Of a stretch of 64,000 nucleotides of DNA, positions 8,131 to 18,745 are shown piece after piece. The stretch is taken from positions 2,170,001-2,234,000 of the forward strand of contig NZ_CP011968.1 of the NCBI RefSeq assembly GCF_001077535.1, given 5' to 3'. Position numbers and translations under genes: made by a program. This DNA comes from Clostridioides difficile ATCC 9689 = DSM 1296 (GTDB lineage: Bacteria > Bacillota > Clostridia > Peptostreptococcales > Peptostreptococcaceae). The notes beneath the pieces were generated by a model. It was not told the DNA's origin. It ran no database searches and was given only the letters and a program-made list of their open reading frames with translations. Each line of letters begins with the position of its first letter. Position 1 is the first letter of the stretch.

Positions 8131-9786
8131 CTATTTTAAAACTGCTCCTGTATTTGCTGATGTTACCAATTTAGCATATCTACTTAAGTATCCATGCTTT
8201 ATTTTCGGTTCTAAAGGTTTAAATTTTAATTTTCTATTTTCTATTTCAACTTCATCTACTTTTAACTCTAATTTTTTGTCTGGTATGTTTATAGAAATTA
8301 TATCTCCTTCTTCAACTAGTCCGATTAAACCACCTTCCATAGCTTCTGGAGAAATATGGCCTATAGATGCTCCTCTAGTTGCCCCTGAAAAACGACCATC
8401 AGTAAGAAGTGCTACATGCTTATCAAGTCCCATTCCTGCAACTGCTGATGTAGGAGATAGCATTTCTTTCATTCCTGGACCACCCTTTGGACCTTCATAT
8501 CTTATAACTATAACATCACCTTTGTTTATTTTTTTACCAAAAATAGCATTTACAGCTTCTTCTTCTGAATTAAAAACTCTTGCTGGTCCTTCATGAACTA
8601 ACATTTCTTCTGCAACTGCTGACTTTTTTACAACAGCTCCATTTAGAGCAAGATTTCCTTTCAATATTGCAAGCCCACCTTGGTTACTATATGGATTCTT
8701 TAATGTATGTATTACTTCTTCATTTTCTATTTCACAATTTCTTATATTTTCCCTTATAGTCTTGCCTGTTACGGTTTTGCAATCTAAATTTATTCCATTT
8801 ATCTTTGAAAGCTCGTTCATTATAGCTGGTATTCCTCCTGCCATATGTAAATCTTCAATATGATGTTTTCCACTTGGACTTAATTTTGTTAAACAAGGAG
8901 TTTTTTCACTTATTTCATCAAAAAAATCTAAGTTAAGCTCTATTCCTGATTCATAAGCTATTGCAGGTAAGTGAAGTACTGTATTTGTAGAACCAGCCAT
9001 TGCCATATCCACAGCTATAGCATTTTTAAAAGCATCTATTGTTAAAATATCTCTAGGTTTTATGTCGTTCTTAAGTAACTCCATAACATACATACCTGCA
9101 TATTTTGCTATCCTTTTTCTTTCTCCAGAATGTGACGCAGCAGTACCATTATATGGTATCCCCATGCCTAAAGCTTCTGTTAAACAATTCATGCTATTTG
9201 CTGTGAAAAGACCAGAACATGAACCACATCCAGGACAAGAGTTCATGGCTAACGCTTCTAATTCTTCTTCACTTACTATTCCATCTTTACATGCTCCAAC
9301 ACCCTCCATTGCAGAGTTAAAATCATATACTTTTCCATTTTTTTTACCTGGAAGCATAGGCCCTCCACTCACAACAATACTTGGTATATTAAGTCTTGCA
9401 GCAGCCATTAACATACCTGGCACTATCTTGTCACAATTAGGTATAAGTACCAAAGCATCAAAACCATGTGCCATAGCCATAGCTTCTATTGAATCTGCTA
9501 TTAATTCTCTTGAAGCCAGGGAATAATTCATTCCTACATGCCCCATAGCTATACCATCACATACCCCTATAGCAGGAAATTCTAATGGCAAACCACCACT
9601 CATTCTTACTCCATTTTTTGCAGCTTCTGCTATTTCATCAAGATGCAGATGACCAGGAATCACCTCATTTTGTGCATTTACTATACCTATTAATGGTCTT
9701 TCAATTTCTTCTTTAGTAAGACCCATTCCATACATTAACGCTCTCTTTGGAGCTCCTTCTATTCCTTTTTTTATATCACTTCTCAT
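8131..9786 (-). CDS. ilvD: Dihydroxy-acid dehydratase
   Basis: 551 residues, the normal length. It converts 2,3-dihydroxy-3-methyl(iso)valerate to the 2-oxo acid, the third step of valine and isoleucine synthesis and a source for leucine and pantothenate (EC 4.2.1.9). Iron-sulfur ligands appear in CDKIVPGM and [16 protein letters not shown], and the C-terminal half has the Gly-rich [14 protein letters not shown] motif. It stands alone here rather than in an ilv-leu operon. A CodY-like box upstream of the start suggests control by branched-chain amino acid supply. Confidence 0.97.
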   Translation of the reverse strand: MRSDIKKGIEGAPKRALMYGMGLTKEEIERPLIGIVNAQNEVIPGHLHLDEIAEAAKNGVRMSGGLPLEFPAIGVCDGIAMGHVGMNYSLASRELIADSIEAMAMAHGFDALVLIPNCDKIVPGMLMAAARLNIPSIVVSGGPMLPGKKNGKVYDFNSAMEGVGACKDGIVSEEELEALAMNSCPGCGSCSGLFTANSMNCLTEALGMGIPYNGTAASHSGERKRIAKYAGMYVMELLKNDIKPRDILTIDAFKNAIAVDMAMAGSTNTVLHLPAIAYESGIELNLDFFDEISEKTPCLTKLSPSGKHHIEDLHMAGGIPAIMNELSKINGINLDCKTVTGKTIRENIRNCEIENEEVIHTLKNPYSNQGGLAILKGNLALNGAVVKKSAVAEEMLVHEGPARVFNSEEEAVNAIFGKKINKGDVIVIRYEGPKGGPGMKEMLSPTSAVAGMGLDKHVALLTDGRFSGATRGASIGHISPEAMEGGLIGLVEEGDIISINIPDKKLELKVDEVEIENRKLKFKPLEPKIKHGYLSRYAKLVTSANTGAVLK

Positions 9787-9812
9787 AATATTACCTCTTT
9801 CTTACTTTTTTA

Positions 9813-9827
9813 AATTTTCATAATATT
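9813..9827. promoter_or_regulatory. Candidate CodY box upstream of ilvD
   Basis: AATTTTCATAATATT matches the published CodY consensus AATTTTCWGAAAATT at 13 of 15 positions and lies about 27-41 bases before the ilvD start. CodY commonly represses ilv genes in Firmicutes. In DNA this AT-rich chance matches are common. Confidence 0.35.
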
Positions 9828-10126
9828 ATTATAATATATTTTTCTATTAATTAATTACGAAAATTGTAAAAAAATATTAGCATATACTAATGAAAATTTA
9901 TTACGATTTTTTATCAATATCTTACACAATCGTATTATATAATATTATCTTTTAAATATATTTTATAAACTAATATATTTTACAAATTGTTGAGTAATAT
10001 TTTATGATATAAATCAGAAGAAGCACTTCTATAATAGAAAGTGCTCAACTATGAATAAGATTAATAATATATTTGCCTTAGTAATATATTTGCCTTAGAT
10101 ATATAGACTTTTATAAATATTAAAGA
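9828..10126. other. Intergenic region between ilvD and the small membrane protein
   Basis: Holds a hairpin (10022-10045) and a tandem duplication of the word AATATATTTGCCTTAG at about 10066-10098. Otherwise I see only AT-rich DNA that probably includes the ilvD promoter. Confidence 0.5.
10022..10045 (-). terminator. Hairpin downstream of the 99-residue membrane protein gene
   Basis: AGCACTT and AAGTGCT are complementary with a 10-base loop, about 80 bases past the stop at 10127. The T-run after it is weak (TCTTCT), so termination is only probable. Confidence 0.4.
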
Positions 10127-10426
10127 TTAATCAAATCTGATGTTTGAAACTTTATCCCAATTAATCTTCCTTGAATAGTCTTCTGGATGTGATAATCTAA
10201 CTATATGAGTTGAATTATCATAGCTGTAATAAATTGTAGTAGTACCATCAACTGGATTCTTTTTGTATCCTTGATACACAGCACTATTTGGTACTTTCTT
10301 TTCAACAAAGCTATATGCAGATGAAGTATCAATAGTTTCTATTTTATTAGGAAATATAAACATATAAAAAGCTACTACTATAAAAATACATATGCATGTA
10401 ATACTATACCATTTAATCCATTTCAT
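10127..10426 (-). CDS. Small single-pass membrane protein of unknown function
   Basis: 99 residues: a short positive N-terminus, a transmembrane helix (about residues 6-26, WYSITCICIFIVVAF), then about 70 soluble residues likely outside the cell. A good AGGAGG box precedes the ATG. No family recognised. The soluble part has many Tyr, Ser and Asp residues (KVPNSAVYQGYKKNPVDGTT). It is monocistronic, divergent from the VanZ-like gene. Confidence 0.7.
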   Translation of the reverse strand: MKWIKWYSITCICIFIVVAFYMFIFPNKIETIDTSSAYSFVEKKVPNSAVYQGYKKNPVDGTTTIYYSYDNSTHIVRLSHPEDYSRKINWDKVSNIRFD

Positions 10427-10684
10427 AAAATTCCTCCTACTTTACCAAAATATACTATTATTATTTCCATATATTTATAATATTTATACATACGATAAAA
10501 TTTTTATATACCTAACTATATAATTGTAGAAACTTTGATTATATATATTTTTAATCTTAATAATATATTTTTATAAATTAATAAATTTTTAAGATTTTAT
10601 TAAAAGATTTTTAAAACTTACAGTTTAATATAAAGATAGTACTTATAAAACTAAAAACATAAATTTGAAAGGGGACAAAATAAA

Positions 10685-11365
10685 ATGATATGGACATTTT
10701 ATTCATTTATTTGCGTTATATTACCATGCTTAATATACCAAATAGTCGTTATAAAACGAAAAAATTTGAAAGTTGAAAAGAATGTAATGATACATTTAGT
10801 ATGGGTATATATTTTTTTATTATATATCTATCTAGCACTTAGTAAAGCTGGAATTGGTAGCATATGGGATATAGGAAGGTATAGTGGGCTTTTTAGAATT
10901 GATGAAATAAATCTAATACCTTTTGACTCAGTTGGCATCTTAACATATATTTTAAATATAATTATGTTTATGCCTTTAGGATTTTTACTACCTTTAATTT
11001 GGAAAAATTTTAGAAATATTATCAATGTTTCATTAACTGGATTAGGTTTTTCATTAGCAATTGAACTTTGTCAATTGTTTAACTTAAGAGCTACAGATAT
11101 TGATGATTTAATGATGAACACATTAGGTGCTGTTTTAGGATATTTGATATGGGTAGGTGTAAATAATTTATTTAATCTTATAAAGAAAAAAGATATTTTC
11201 CCATCTATATATAAAAATATTATTCAAGATGAAATTGCTATTACAATTGATGATGACATAAGCGAAAAAATTACCTCTCTTTACAAAAATGAAGCTATTA
11301 TATATTTAATACTTGCTGTTTTAGGAGAATTTTTATTGTTTAATTGGTCCATTATACCTTATTAA
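10685..11365 (+). CDS. VanZ-like family membrane protein
   Basis: 226 residues with five or so hydrophobic segments. The VanZ pattern is clear: NLIPFDSVGILTYILNIIMF, then FMPLGFLLP, then IELCQLFNLRATDIDDLMMNTLGA. VanZ in the Tn1546 cluster gives slight teicoplanin resistance; chromosomal homologues have no firm role. A last hydrophobic helix follows a soluble insert (about residues 165-205). The RBS AAAGGGG is at about 10668. A terminator follows at 11412. Confidence 0.9.
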   Translation: MIWTFYSFICVILPCLIYQIVVIKRKNLKVEKNVMIHLVWVYIFLLYIYLALSKAGIGSIWDIGRYSGLFRIDEINLIPFDSVGILTYILNIIMFMPLGFLLPLIWKNFRNIINVSLTGLGFSLAIELCQLFNLRATDIDDLMMNTLGAVLGYLIWVGVNNLFNLIKKKDIFPSIYKNIIQDEIAITIDDDISEKITSLYKNEAIIYLILAVLGEFLLFNWSIIPY

Positions 11366-11411
11366 ATAATTTATTGATAAAACAAGTGTACTTCGATATT
11401 TACAAATATGT

Positions 11412-11448
11412 AAAGCCCTCTTTCATACTACAAAAGAAAGTGGGCTTT
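11412..11448 (+). terminator. Terminator after the VanZ-like gene
   Basis: AAAGCCC(T)CTTTC pairs with GAAAG(T)GGGCTTT around an 11-base loop. It lies between the convergent VanZ-like and 85-residue genes and may serve both. Confidence 0.75.
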
Positions 11449-11474
11449 AGTTATTAAATTAAAATGCACACTCA

Positions 11475-11732
11475 CTATTTAGCTGGCATCTGAAATATTT
11501 TATTAACATTGTATCTGACTTTATTTGATGTTATATAATCATATTTTGTTCCATTTTCAATGAAGTTTTGTATATTGTCCAACACTTGTATAGCTCTTGT
11601 ATTATTTTCATAATCTCCTATTTTTACAGTATCAATTTTACTTTCAAATACTGCATAAACTTGACTACCATCTATTTTAATTTGGTTTATCTGCATTAAA
11701 TTAGTTTTATCTTGACTTCTAATTATTATCAT
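11475..11732 (-). CDS. Conserved hypothetical protein, 85 residues
   Basis: A small soluble protein beginning MIIIRSQDKTNLMQIN and predicted as beta strands followed by a helix (RAIQVLDNIQNFIE). This resembles small proteins widespread in Firmicutes and their phages that start with the same I-I-R-S-Q-D-K pattern, but no function is known to me. An AGGA-type RBS lies upstream (GGAGGAATTGATATG). Convergent with the VanZ-like gene. Confidence 0.65.
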   Translation of the reverse strand: MIIIRSQDKTNLMQINQIKIDGSQVYAVFESKIDTVKIGDYENNTRAIQVLDNIQNFIENGTKYDYITSNKVRYNVNKIFQMPAK

Positions 11733-12129
11733 ATCAATTCCTCCATTTACTTAATTCATTTTAATTTCTAAGAAATAATATTTTATAATTGATTTATAGA
11801 TTATTTAAATTTTTAAACTTAGTATTTTATTTTTTAATACGATTATTTATATCAATTACATCTCTAATAAAAAATTCTCTTAAAGAATACTTTTTTGATA
11901 ATACTTTGTTTTATTTGTAGATTGCATTTTTGACCATTATAACTAAATTAGATAATCTAATGTATTAAAGCATAAAATTATCTATGCTACTGATTTATTT
12001 TATACATTTGGTAATTTTACTTGCAAAAAATTTTGTACATATTGTTTATATCTCAATTAAGGGTTTTCAAAACTTTCTATATATTTATTAATTAATTCAG
12101 TTTCTTATTTCAACATACCACCTCTCATC
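11733..12129. other. AT-rich intergenic region
   Basis: No gene seen. It contains a copy of the word GGTAATTTT (about 12010-12018) that recurs near the XRE gene downstream. Confidence 0.4.
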
Positions 12130-12177
12130 AAATTACCATTTGTATAATTCATATTATACATATACAAATGGTAATTT
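12130..12177. repeat. Perfect 17-bp inverted repeat upstream of the XRE regulator
   Basis: Arms AAATTACCATTTGTATA (12130-12146) and TATACAAATGGTAATTT (12161-12177) are exact complements with a 14-base loop. Each arm ends in the word AATTACC/GGTAATT, which also occurs singly at about 12010 and 12220. Repeated copies in front of an XRE gene suggest a multi-site operator, though a hairpin RNA is also possible. Confidence 0.65.
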
Positions 12178-12280
12178 TCAATATATTTTATTATTTTAAC
12201 CTTTTTTTTTTATATTTTTGGTAATTTTATTTTACTTTTTATCAAAATAACTTATAATTTCGGTAAGGAGTGATGTACAT

Positions 12281-12652
12281 ATGGAAAGTTTAGGAGATAG
12301 AATAGCAAATCTACGAAAAGAATTAGATATAAATCAAAAAGAACTTGCTACTAAAGTCGGTATAACTGAGGCTAGCTTGTCACGTTATGAAAATAATTTA
12401 AGAGAACCTAAAAGTGAAATAATAGTTAGATTAGCAAAAGCATTAGAAACATCAACAGATTATTTATTAGGCGTAAATGATAATACAAAAATAAGCAAAG
12501 AAGATAAATTAATCATAGAGAACTTATCAGTAAGTGAAAAAACAAAAAAGCTCTTAGAAAAAATATATTCTCTTGAAAAAGAAGATAGAGAAGCTATAGA
12601 AAAAATGATTGATAATGCCTATTTAAAAAGATTCCTTAAAGAAGAGAATTAA
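12281..12652 (+). CDS. XRE-family transcriptional regulator
   Basis: 123 residues. The N-terminal Cro/CI-type helix-turn-helix covers about residues 5-62 (RIANLRKELDINQKELATKV, then SLSRYENNLREP, then TSTDYLLGVNDN). A Lys/Glu-rich helical C-terminus may dimerise. This layout is that of phage-repressor-like and SinR-like regulators. RBS GGTAAGGAGTGATG is at about 12261-12272. Its likely operator is the GGTAATTT repeats upstream. The end overlaps by three bases the stop of a convergent small gene. Confidence 0.88.
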   Translation: MESLGDRIANLRKELDINQKELATKVGITEASLSRYENNLREPKSEIIVRLAKALETSTDYLLGVNDNTKISKEDKLIIENLSVSEKTKKLLEKIYSLEKEDREAIEKMIDNAYLKRFLKEEN

Positions 12653-12798
12653 TTCTCTTCTTTTTCTTTATACAAAATCTCAAGTAATAATTCATAAAAA
12701 GTAATATCTTCACTCAATAAATGTTCTAATTTCATTCCTATATCTTCAATTTTTTCTTTTTTTGTAACAGTAGTGTTTGACTTTTCCACATATACCAT
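12649..12798 (-). CDS. Small acidic protein of 49 residues
   Basis: The frame runs from ATG at 12798 to TAA at 12649-12651, sharing bases with the stop of the convergent XRE gene. A GGGGG box lies directly before the ATG, closer than usual. The protein is charged and helical (VTKKEKIEDIGMKLEHLLSE, then TFYELLLEILYKEKEEN). No family recognised. The tail-to-tail packing with an XRE regulator and full use of the gap suggest a true gene, possibly a partner or antagonist of the regulator. Confidence 0.5.
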   Translation of the reverse strand: MVYVEKSNTTVTKKEKIEDIGMKLEHLLSEDITFYELLLEILYKEKEEN

Positions 12799-13453
12799 CC
12801 CCCAACAAACTTACGTTCTTAATGTTAGTCAGAAATTCCCAACAAATTTTTAATAAAGTTTATGTAATTGTATTTTGATTTTATAAAATATATTTTGATT
12901 ATCCAAAATTTCCCTAGATAATTATCTTAATTATATAATAATACTTTTATTCTACAGTTGCAATAAAAAACTCGTAATAATAACAAAAAAATCTATTATT
13001 GTAGAATCTTGTATGTTTTTTCTATTTTTATATATTTTTCAGGATGATTTTTATTATAAAATTTTTTATAAATATATAATTTTTTTATATTTATTTGACT
13101 TTCTTTTAATTCTTTAGGATGGATTTAAATTTTCTATAAAAATCATACTATTTTAGCTGTTTACTTGCTTATTTAATAGTTTTATTTCTTTGATTAAATA
13201 TCTTTCAGAATCTAAGCCAGATGTCTCAAAAAAATTGATTTATAATATAATCATTTTTTCTGCTATTCTTATTTTTCCAGTTTTAGTTTCATATTAAAAT
13301 ATACTTTTCATAGACACTGCATTCTTTCATACTCATTTTCACATTTAACTATACAAGTAGTCTTACTCATTTATGTACTATACTTTATTAATATTTATTA
13401 AGAAAAACTCAAAGATTTAAAAATATATATTTTCTATAAAGTATATTTATGAA
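12799..13453. other. AT-rich intergenic region with a possible decayed membrane gene
   Basis: A plus-strand frame at about 13159-13299 lacks a start codon but encodes a hydrophobic tail (IYNIIIFSAILIFPVLVSY) and could be the end of a lost membrane protein. Nothing else is visible. Confidence 0.35.
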
Positions 13454-14350
13454 TTATTTCATATCTTCTTTTAAAATAACATTACTAACTTCTCTATGTT
13501 CATTTCTATACTTAGTTGGAGATATATTATAATTCCTTTTAAATAAGCGACTAAAATAATTTATGCTATCAAAGCCACATCTCATAGCAATTTCTGTCAT
13601 ATTTAAATCTGTTTCCTTTAAATAATATATAGCTTTATCAAGCCTGATTCCATTTATAAAATCGATTGTAGTCTTACCTGTTATTTGCTTAAATGTTCTA
13701 CAAAAGTGATGTGCACTCAAGTTCACACGACTAGCAAGTTCTTTTAATGTAATTTTATCCATATATTTTTCTTCTATCAAATCAAAGATACATTCAAATT
13801 TTTCCAAAGAATACTTTCTTTTTATAAATTCATCTTCAGAATATATTTTATCAATATGACTTCTTAATAAGAGTACTATTAATTGATAGATATTAGCTTT
13901 TATAGATAACTCATATCCAACTTCTTTATTGTGATATTCATCAAGTATAGTTGTAATACATTTTAAAATCAGAGAATCATTTTGAATTAAATTATTAAAT
14001 ACAATATGATTTAAAGCCAATGGTGCTAAGTACTTGGTTTGTAACAAATCAACTTGATTACTAAAAAGGAATGTGGGTTCAATACGAATACTATAGAATT
14101 TTAAATTATCTGATAAGCTTTCTAAATAATGTAATTCATTACTGTTTGCTATTACAATATTTCCAGGCACTACCTTAAAATTATCCAATCCACATTCAAG
14201 ATATGCTATACCATCAATAAAATAATATATTTGTAGATGCTCATGCCAATGTCTTTTAAAGTTTGCTCCTTTTTTAATGTCATCCTTTAAAAAAATATCT
14301 ATAAAGTTTTCTTGACCTTTCCTGTTAAAATATGTATTTTTATCCTTCAT
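13454..14350 (-). CDS. AraC-family transcriptional regulator
   Basis: 298 residues. An N-terminal cupin-like sensor (HWHEHLQIYYFIDG at about 36-49) is followed by the two C-terminal helix-turn-helix motifs: LKELASRVNLSAHHFCRTFK and MTEIAMRCGFDSINYFSRLF, then SPTKYRN. It probably binds a small ligand and activates transcription. It is divergent from the MFS exporter (gap 141 bases), the usual position for a local regulator of an efflux gene. Confidence 0.93.
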   Translation of the reverse strand: MKDKNTYFNRKGQENFIDIFLKDDIKKGANFKRHWHEHLQIYYFIDGIAYLECGLDNFKVVPGNIVIANSNELHYLESLSDNLKFYSIRIEPTFLFSNQVDLLQTKYLAPLALNHIVFNNLIQNDSLILKCITTILDEYHNKEVGYELSIKANIYQLIVLLLRSHIDKIYSEDEFIKRKYSLEKFECIFDLIEEKYMDKITLKELASRVNLSAHHFCRTFKQITGKTTIDFINGIRLDKAIYYLKETDLNMTEIAMRCGFDSINYFSRLFKRNYNISPTKYRNEHREVSNVILKEDMK

Positions 14351-14491
14351 TATTCCCCCTTCATCAAAATAGTGCTAATTATAAGCAATATAGTTATTGT
14401 ATTCATTATTTCATATCGCTATTATATAAAATGTAACTATCATTGTAAACATTAACATAATGCCAGTCATTATAATAAGGAGGTAATAAAA

Positions 14492-15919
14492 ATGACAAAC
14501 TCTTTTAAAAAAGATGATAATAGAAAAAAAATCACAGTTTTATTTGTAGTCATTGCCATGACTTTTATGGCAACATTAGATTCTAGTATTATAAATGTTG
14601 CTCTCCCAGTTCTTGCAAGCAAACTAAATGTATCTCTAGCATCTATTGAATGGGTAATAGCAAGTTACTCAATTATTATTTGTTCAACACTATTATTTTT
14701 TGGAAGACTTGGAGATATTATTGGTAAATCAAGAGTATTTCAAGTAGGTACTATTCTCTTTACATCAGCTTCATTACTATGTGGATTAAGTAATTCTTTA
14801 ACTTTACTTATAGTTTGCCGCTTTATTCAAGGAATAGGCGCTTCTGCCTACATGGCAAACAATCATGGAATTATCACAGAACTATTTCCAAAAGAAAGCA
14901 GAGGAAAAGCCCTAGGGATTTTAGTTACTGCAGTTGCTATTGGAAATATGGTTGGACCATCTGTGGGAGGATTTATTTTGTCAATATTTGATTGGAATGT
15001 TATATTTTTTATAAATATTCCAATCGGTCTTATTGTAATCTTTTTAAATACAAAATTTCTTCCTAATAGTAAAAAATCTTCAGAAAATATGGATAAAACT
15101 GGTGCTATACTTCAATTTTTAGGAACAACATTATTTTTTAGTGCTCTAATTAGTGCTCAACAAACAGGATTACTAAATCCATATATATTAATTGCACTAT
15201 TATTATCAATTATTTTTATTATATTATTTTTGATATTAGAAAAAAAACATCCTCAACCGCTTCTTGACCTTGAAATTTTTAGAAGTTTTAAATTTTCATT
15301 GAATTTAATTTGTGCTCTTACATCATTCATTTGTATTGCATCATCAAGTATTTTAATTCCATTTTATTTACAAAGTACTATGAAACTTCCCCCTATTCAA
15401 GCAGGTTTATTTATGATACTATCACCTTTGATTTTAGCCATTTTTTCACCTATATTTGGGAATATATCAGATAAAATTAAGTCAGAAAAAATTATTTTAA
15501 TTGGTCTTCTCGTTATGAGTTTTGGATTCTTTCTAATGTCAAGATTGAAAGAAAGTTCTGCCCTTATTTTATTTGTAATTTATATATCGATAATATCAAT
15601 AGGACAAGCTATATTTCAACCTGCTAACAATGCTTTGATAATGTCAAGCTGTTCTAGAAGTAAGCTAGGAGTTGTAGGAAGCATAAATTCCCTTGTAAGA
15701 AATTTAGGACAAGTTATAGGTATTACTATTTCTACAACACTTTTATATAATTTTATGAGTATTAAAGCTGGATATAGGGTCAATGATTATGTGATTAATA
15801 ATGATAAAATATTTGTATTTGGAATGAGAAATGTTTATATTATTGTTACACTTGTTTGCTTAATAGGTGCAATATTAATTGGCTTTTATTTATTTAAATA
15901 TAATAAAAATGAACAATAG
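14492..15919 (+). CDS. MFS multidrug exporter, DHA2 (14-TMS) type
   Basis: 475 residues, about 14 hydrophobic segments. The DHA2 start motif is clear (MATLDSSIINVALPVLASKL, about residues 26-45), as is motif A (FFGRLGDIIGKSR) and motif C (GNMVGPSVGGFI). Members such as QacA, EmrB and LfrA export drugs or cationic dyes with proton antiport; here the substrate is unknown. The RBS AAGGAGG is at about 14478. A TATAAT lies just before it. Probably activated by the divergent AraC protein. Confidence 0.92.
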   Translation: MTNSFKKDDNRKKITVLFVVIAMTFMATLDSSIINVALPVLASKLNVSLASIEWVIASYSIIICSTLLFFGRLGDIIGKSRVFQVGTILFTSASLLCGLSNSLTLLIVCRFIQGIGASAYMANNHGIITELFPKESRGKALGILVTAVAIGNMVGPSVGGFILSIFDWNVIFFINIPIGLIVIFLNTKFLPNSKKSSENMDKTGAILQFLGTTLFFSALISAQQTGLLNPYILIALLLSIIFIILFLILEKKHPQPLLDLEIFRSFKFSLNLICALTSFICIASSSILIPFYLQSTMKLPPIQAGLFMILSPLILAIFSPIFGNISDKIKSEKIILIGLLVMSFGFFLMSRLKESSALILFVIYISIISIGQAIFQPANNALIMSSCSRSKLGVVGSINSLVRNLGQVIGITISTTLLYNFMSIKAGYRVNDYVINNDKIFVFGMRNVYIIVTLVCLIGAILIGFYLFKYNKNEQ

Positions 15920-16057
15920 TTTTTATAATTATATTCAAATTATGATTATATTATAAGAAATTTACTAAAATACTTCCTTTGAGTTAAATTTAATTTGGAC
16001 ATATTGACTTAAAAATGTTTTATTAATTTGATAAAATATTTCTTTTCCTATAGTTTA

Positions 16058-16108
16058 TAAATAAAAATCAGCTGAGCAAAATATTTAGTATATTATGCTC
16101 AACTGATT
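16058..16108 (-). terminator. Terminator of clpB
   Basis: On the minus strand AATCAG(T)TGAGCA pairs with TGCTCA(G)CTGATT (16066-16108) with one mismatch, followed by TTTTATTTAT. It lies directly past the clpB stop. Confidence 0.85.
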
Positions 16109-16114
16109 CCTTTA

Positions 16115-18709
16115 TTATTTAACTAAAACTTCAATATTTTCATCTTTTCCATCTATAACTATAGTACATCCATTATACACATCTCCAGCAATAAGTTTCT
16201 TTGCAATTATAGTTTCTAATGTATTTCCTATATATCTCTTAAGAGGTCTTGCTCCATATACAGGGTCATATCCTTCTCTCACCATAACATCTTTTGCTGA
16301 ATTTGTAACTTCAATAGTAATATCTTTTTCTTTTAATCTATTTTTTAAATCTTTCATAAATATATCTATAATTTTCTTGATATTTTCTTGGTCTAAAGGC
16401 TTAAACATTATAATATCATCTACTCTGTTTAAAAACTCAGGTTTAAATCTATGCTTCATTTCATTCATTACTAAATTGTTAGTAGTCTCTGTTATATTTC
16501 CTCCTGCTTCTAATAGATAATTACTTCCTATATTAGAAGTCATTATTATAAGAGTATTTTTAAAGTCTACTGTCTTACCTTTATTATCAGTAAGTCTACC
16601 ATCATCTAATATCTGTAAGAACATGTTAAATACATCCTCATGTGCTTTTTCTATCTCATCAAATAGTATTACAGAATAAGGAGCACGTCTAACTGCTTCT
16701 GTAAGTTGACCACCCTCTTCATATCCCACGTACCCTGGAGGAGGTCCAACTAGTCTTGATACAGCATGTTTTTCCATGTATTCAGACATATCTATTCTTA
16801 TTATATTATCTTCACTATCGAATAAATTTCTAGCAAGAGTTTTTGCAAGTTCAGTTTTACCAACACCTGTAGGGCCTAAGAAAATAAATGAACCAATTGG
16901 TTTTCTTTCATCTTTTAATCCTGCTCTTGCACGTATTACTGCATTTGAAACTGCTGTAACTGCTTCATCTTGTCCAATAACTCTTTTATGAAGTTCATCT
17001 TCTAGTTTAAGTAATTTTTCTCTTTCTCCTTCAACTAGTTTAGTTACTGGTATACCTGTCCATTTTGATACAATGCTAGATATTTCTTCTTCAGTAACTT
17101 CTTCTTTTAAAAGAGAATTTTCAGAACCATCATTCATATTTTCTTCGTACTGCTTTATTTGTTCTTCTAACTTAGGTATTTCACCATATTTAACCTCTGC
17201 TGCTTTGTTGAAATCATATTCTCTTTCATACTTTTCAGCTTTACCTTTAGCTTCGTCTAATTGAGCCTTTAAGTTTTTAATATCTAATATTTGACTCTTT
17301 TCTTTTTCATATTTTGCTGTCATTTCATCATTTTTAGATTTTAACTCTGCTATTTCTTTTTGAATATCATCCAATCTTGATTTACTTTTATCATCATTTT
17401 CTTTAAGTAATGCTTCTCTTTCAGTTTCTAATGTAAATAACTTTCTTCTAACAACATCTAATTCTGTTGGCAATGAATCTATTTCACTACGAATCATAGC
17501 TCCAGCTTCATCAATTAAATCAATTGCTTTATCTGGTAAAAATCTATCTTGTATATATCTATGAGAAAGTTTTGCTGCTGCTACAATAGCATTATCATGT
17601 ATTCTTACTCCATGATGTATCTCAAATCTTTCTTTTAAACCTCTAAGTATAGATATTGTATCTTCAACAGTAGGTTCTTCTGCAATTACAGGCTGAAAAC
17701 GTCTTTCAAGAGCCTTATCTTTTTCTATATACTTTCTATATTCATCAAAAGTAGTTGCACCAATACAGTTCAATTCACCTCTTGCAAGCATAGGTTTAAT
17801 AAGATTACCTGCATCCATTGAACCTTCTGTTTTACCAGCTCCAACAATAGTATGAATCTCATCTATAAACAGTATAATTTTTCCATCAGAACTTTGAACT
17901 TCTTTTAAAACTGCCTTTAATCTTTCTTCAAATTCACCTCTATATTTTGCACCAGCAATTAAAGCTCCCATATCAAGTGAGAATACAATCTTATCTTTTA
18001 AACCTTCTGGGACATCTCCTCTTACTATTCTCTCTGCTAACCCTTCTACAATTGCAGTTTTACCTACACCTGGCTCACCAATCAATACAGGATTATTTTT
18101 TGTTCTTCTTGATAAAATTCTTATAATCCTTCTTATTTCTTCATCTCTCCCAATTACAGGGTCTAATTTATTTTTCTTGGCTAAATCTACTAAATTTGTT
18201 CCATATCTAGCAAGTGCATCATATGTGCCTTCTGGGTCTTGTGTTTCTACTCTTTGACTACCTCTCACTTGTGATAAAATATTTAAAAAGTCATTCTTAT
18301 TTATATTATATTGTTTTAATATTTTACCAACAGCTGATTTTGATTCTGTTTCCATCATTGCAAGCATAACATGCTCTACACTTATATATGAATCTTTAAA
18401 TTCTTTAGAAATACTCTCTGCCTTTATAAGCACCTCATTTATTTTTCTAGTAGCTGATACTCCTTGTGAGTCAGCACCTTCTCCATATACTTTTGGAAGC
18501 TTATCAATTTCAAAGTTTACAGTATTTCTCAAAGAATCAATTGATATATTCATTTTTTCGATTATATTTGGTATCAATCCATCCTCTTGATTAATAAGTG
18601 CTGAGAAAAGATGAATTACATCTACTTGTTGGTTATGATTTTTTACTGCTTCGTTATAAGCCTCATTTAAACTTTTTTGAACTCTTAAAGTCATTTTTTC
18701 TACGTCCAT
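16115..18709 (-). CDS. clpB: ATP-dependent disaggregase ClpB
   Basis: 864 residues, standard for ClpB. Order: N-terminal Clp repeat domain (1-145), first AAA+ domain with Walker A GEPGVGKT (211-218), middle coiled-coil domain (about 400-520, rich in Glu/Lys), second AAA+ domain with GPTGVGKT and the pore loop GYVGYEEGG, then the small C-terminal domain. With DnaK it extracts protein from aggregates after heat stress. No CIRCE element or clear CtsR box was seen. Instead it is the third gene of a unit, 36 bases behind an unknown gene. Confidence 0.97.
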   Translation of the reverse strand: MDVEKMTLRVQKSLNEAYNEAVKNHNQQVDVIHLFSALINQEDGLIPNIIEKMNISIDSLRNTVNFEIDKLPKVYGEGADSQGVSATRKINEVLIKAESISKEFKDSYISVEHVMLAMMETESKSAVGKILKQYNINKNDFLNILSQVRGSQRVETQDPEGTYDALARYGTNLVDLAKKNKLDPVIGRDEEIRRIIRILSRRTKNNPVLIGEPGVGKTAIVEGLAERIVRGDVPEGLKDKIVFSLDMGALIAGAKYRGEFEERLKAVLKEVQSSDGKIILFIDEIHTIVGAGKTEGSMDAGNLIKPMLARGELNCIGATTFDEYRKYIEKDKALERRFQPVIAEEPTVEDTISILRGLKERFEIHHGVRIHDNAIVAAAKLSHRYIQDRFLPDKAIDLIDEAGAMIRSEIDSLPTELDVVRRKLFTLETEREALLKENDDKSKSRLDDIQKEIAELKSKNDEMTAKYEKEKSQILDIKNLKAQLDEAKGKAEKYEREYDFNKAAEVKYGEIPKLEEQIKQYEENMNDGSENSLLKEEVTEEEISSIVSKWTGIPVTKLVEGEREKLLKLEDELHKRVIGQDEAVTAVSNAVIRARAGLKDERKPIGSFIFLGPTGVGKTELAKTLARNLFDSEDNIIRIDMSEYMEKHAVSRLVGPPPGYVGYEEGGQLTEAVRRAPYSVILFDEIEKAHEDVFNMFLQILDDGRLTDNKGKTVDFKNTLIIMTSNIGSNYLLEAGGNITETTNNLVMNEMKHRFKPEFLNRVDDIIMFKPLDQENIKKIIDIFMKDLKNRLKEKDITIEVTNSAKDVMVREGYDPVYGARPLKRYIGNTLETIIAKKLIAGDVYNGCTIVIDGKDENIEVLVK

Positions 18710-18745
18710 ATAAATCCCTCCATTTTAATATTATATCCAAATAAA

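Noticed and set aside
8276-9526. Plus-strand ORFs of 106 and 154 codons over ilvD
   Set aside because: Opposite-strand shadows of a clear conserved gene.
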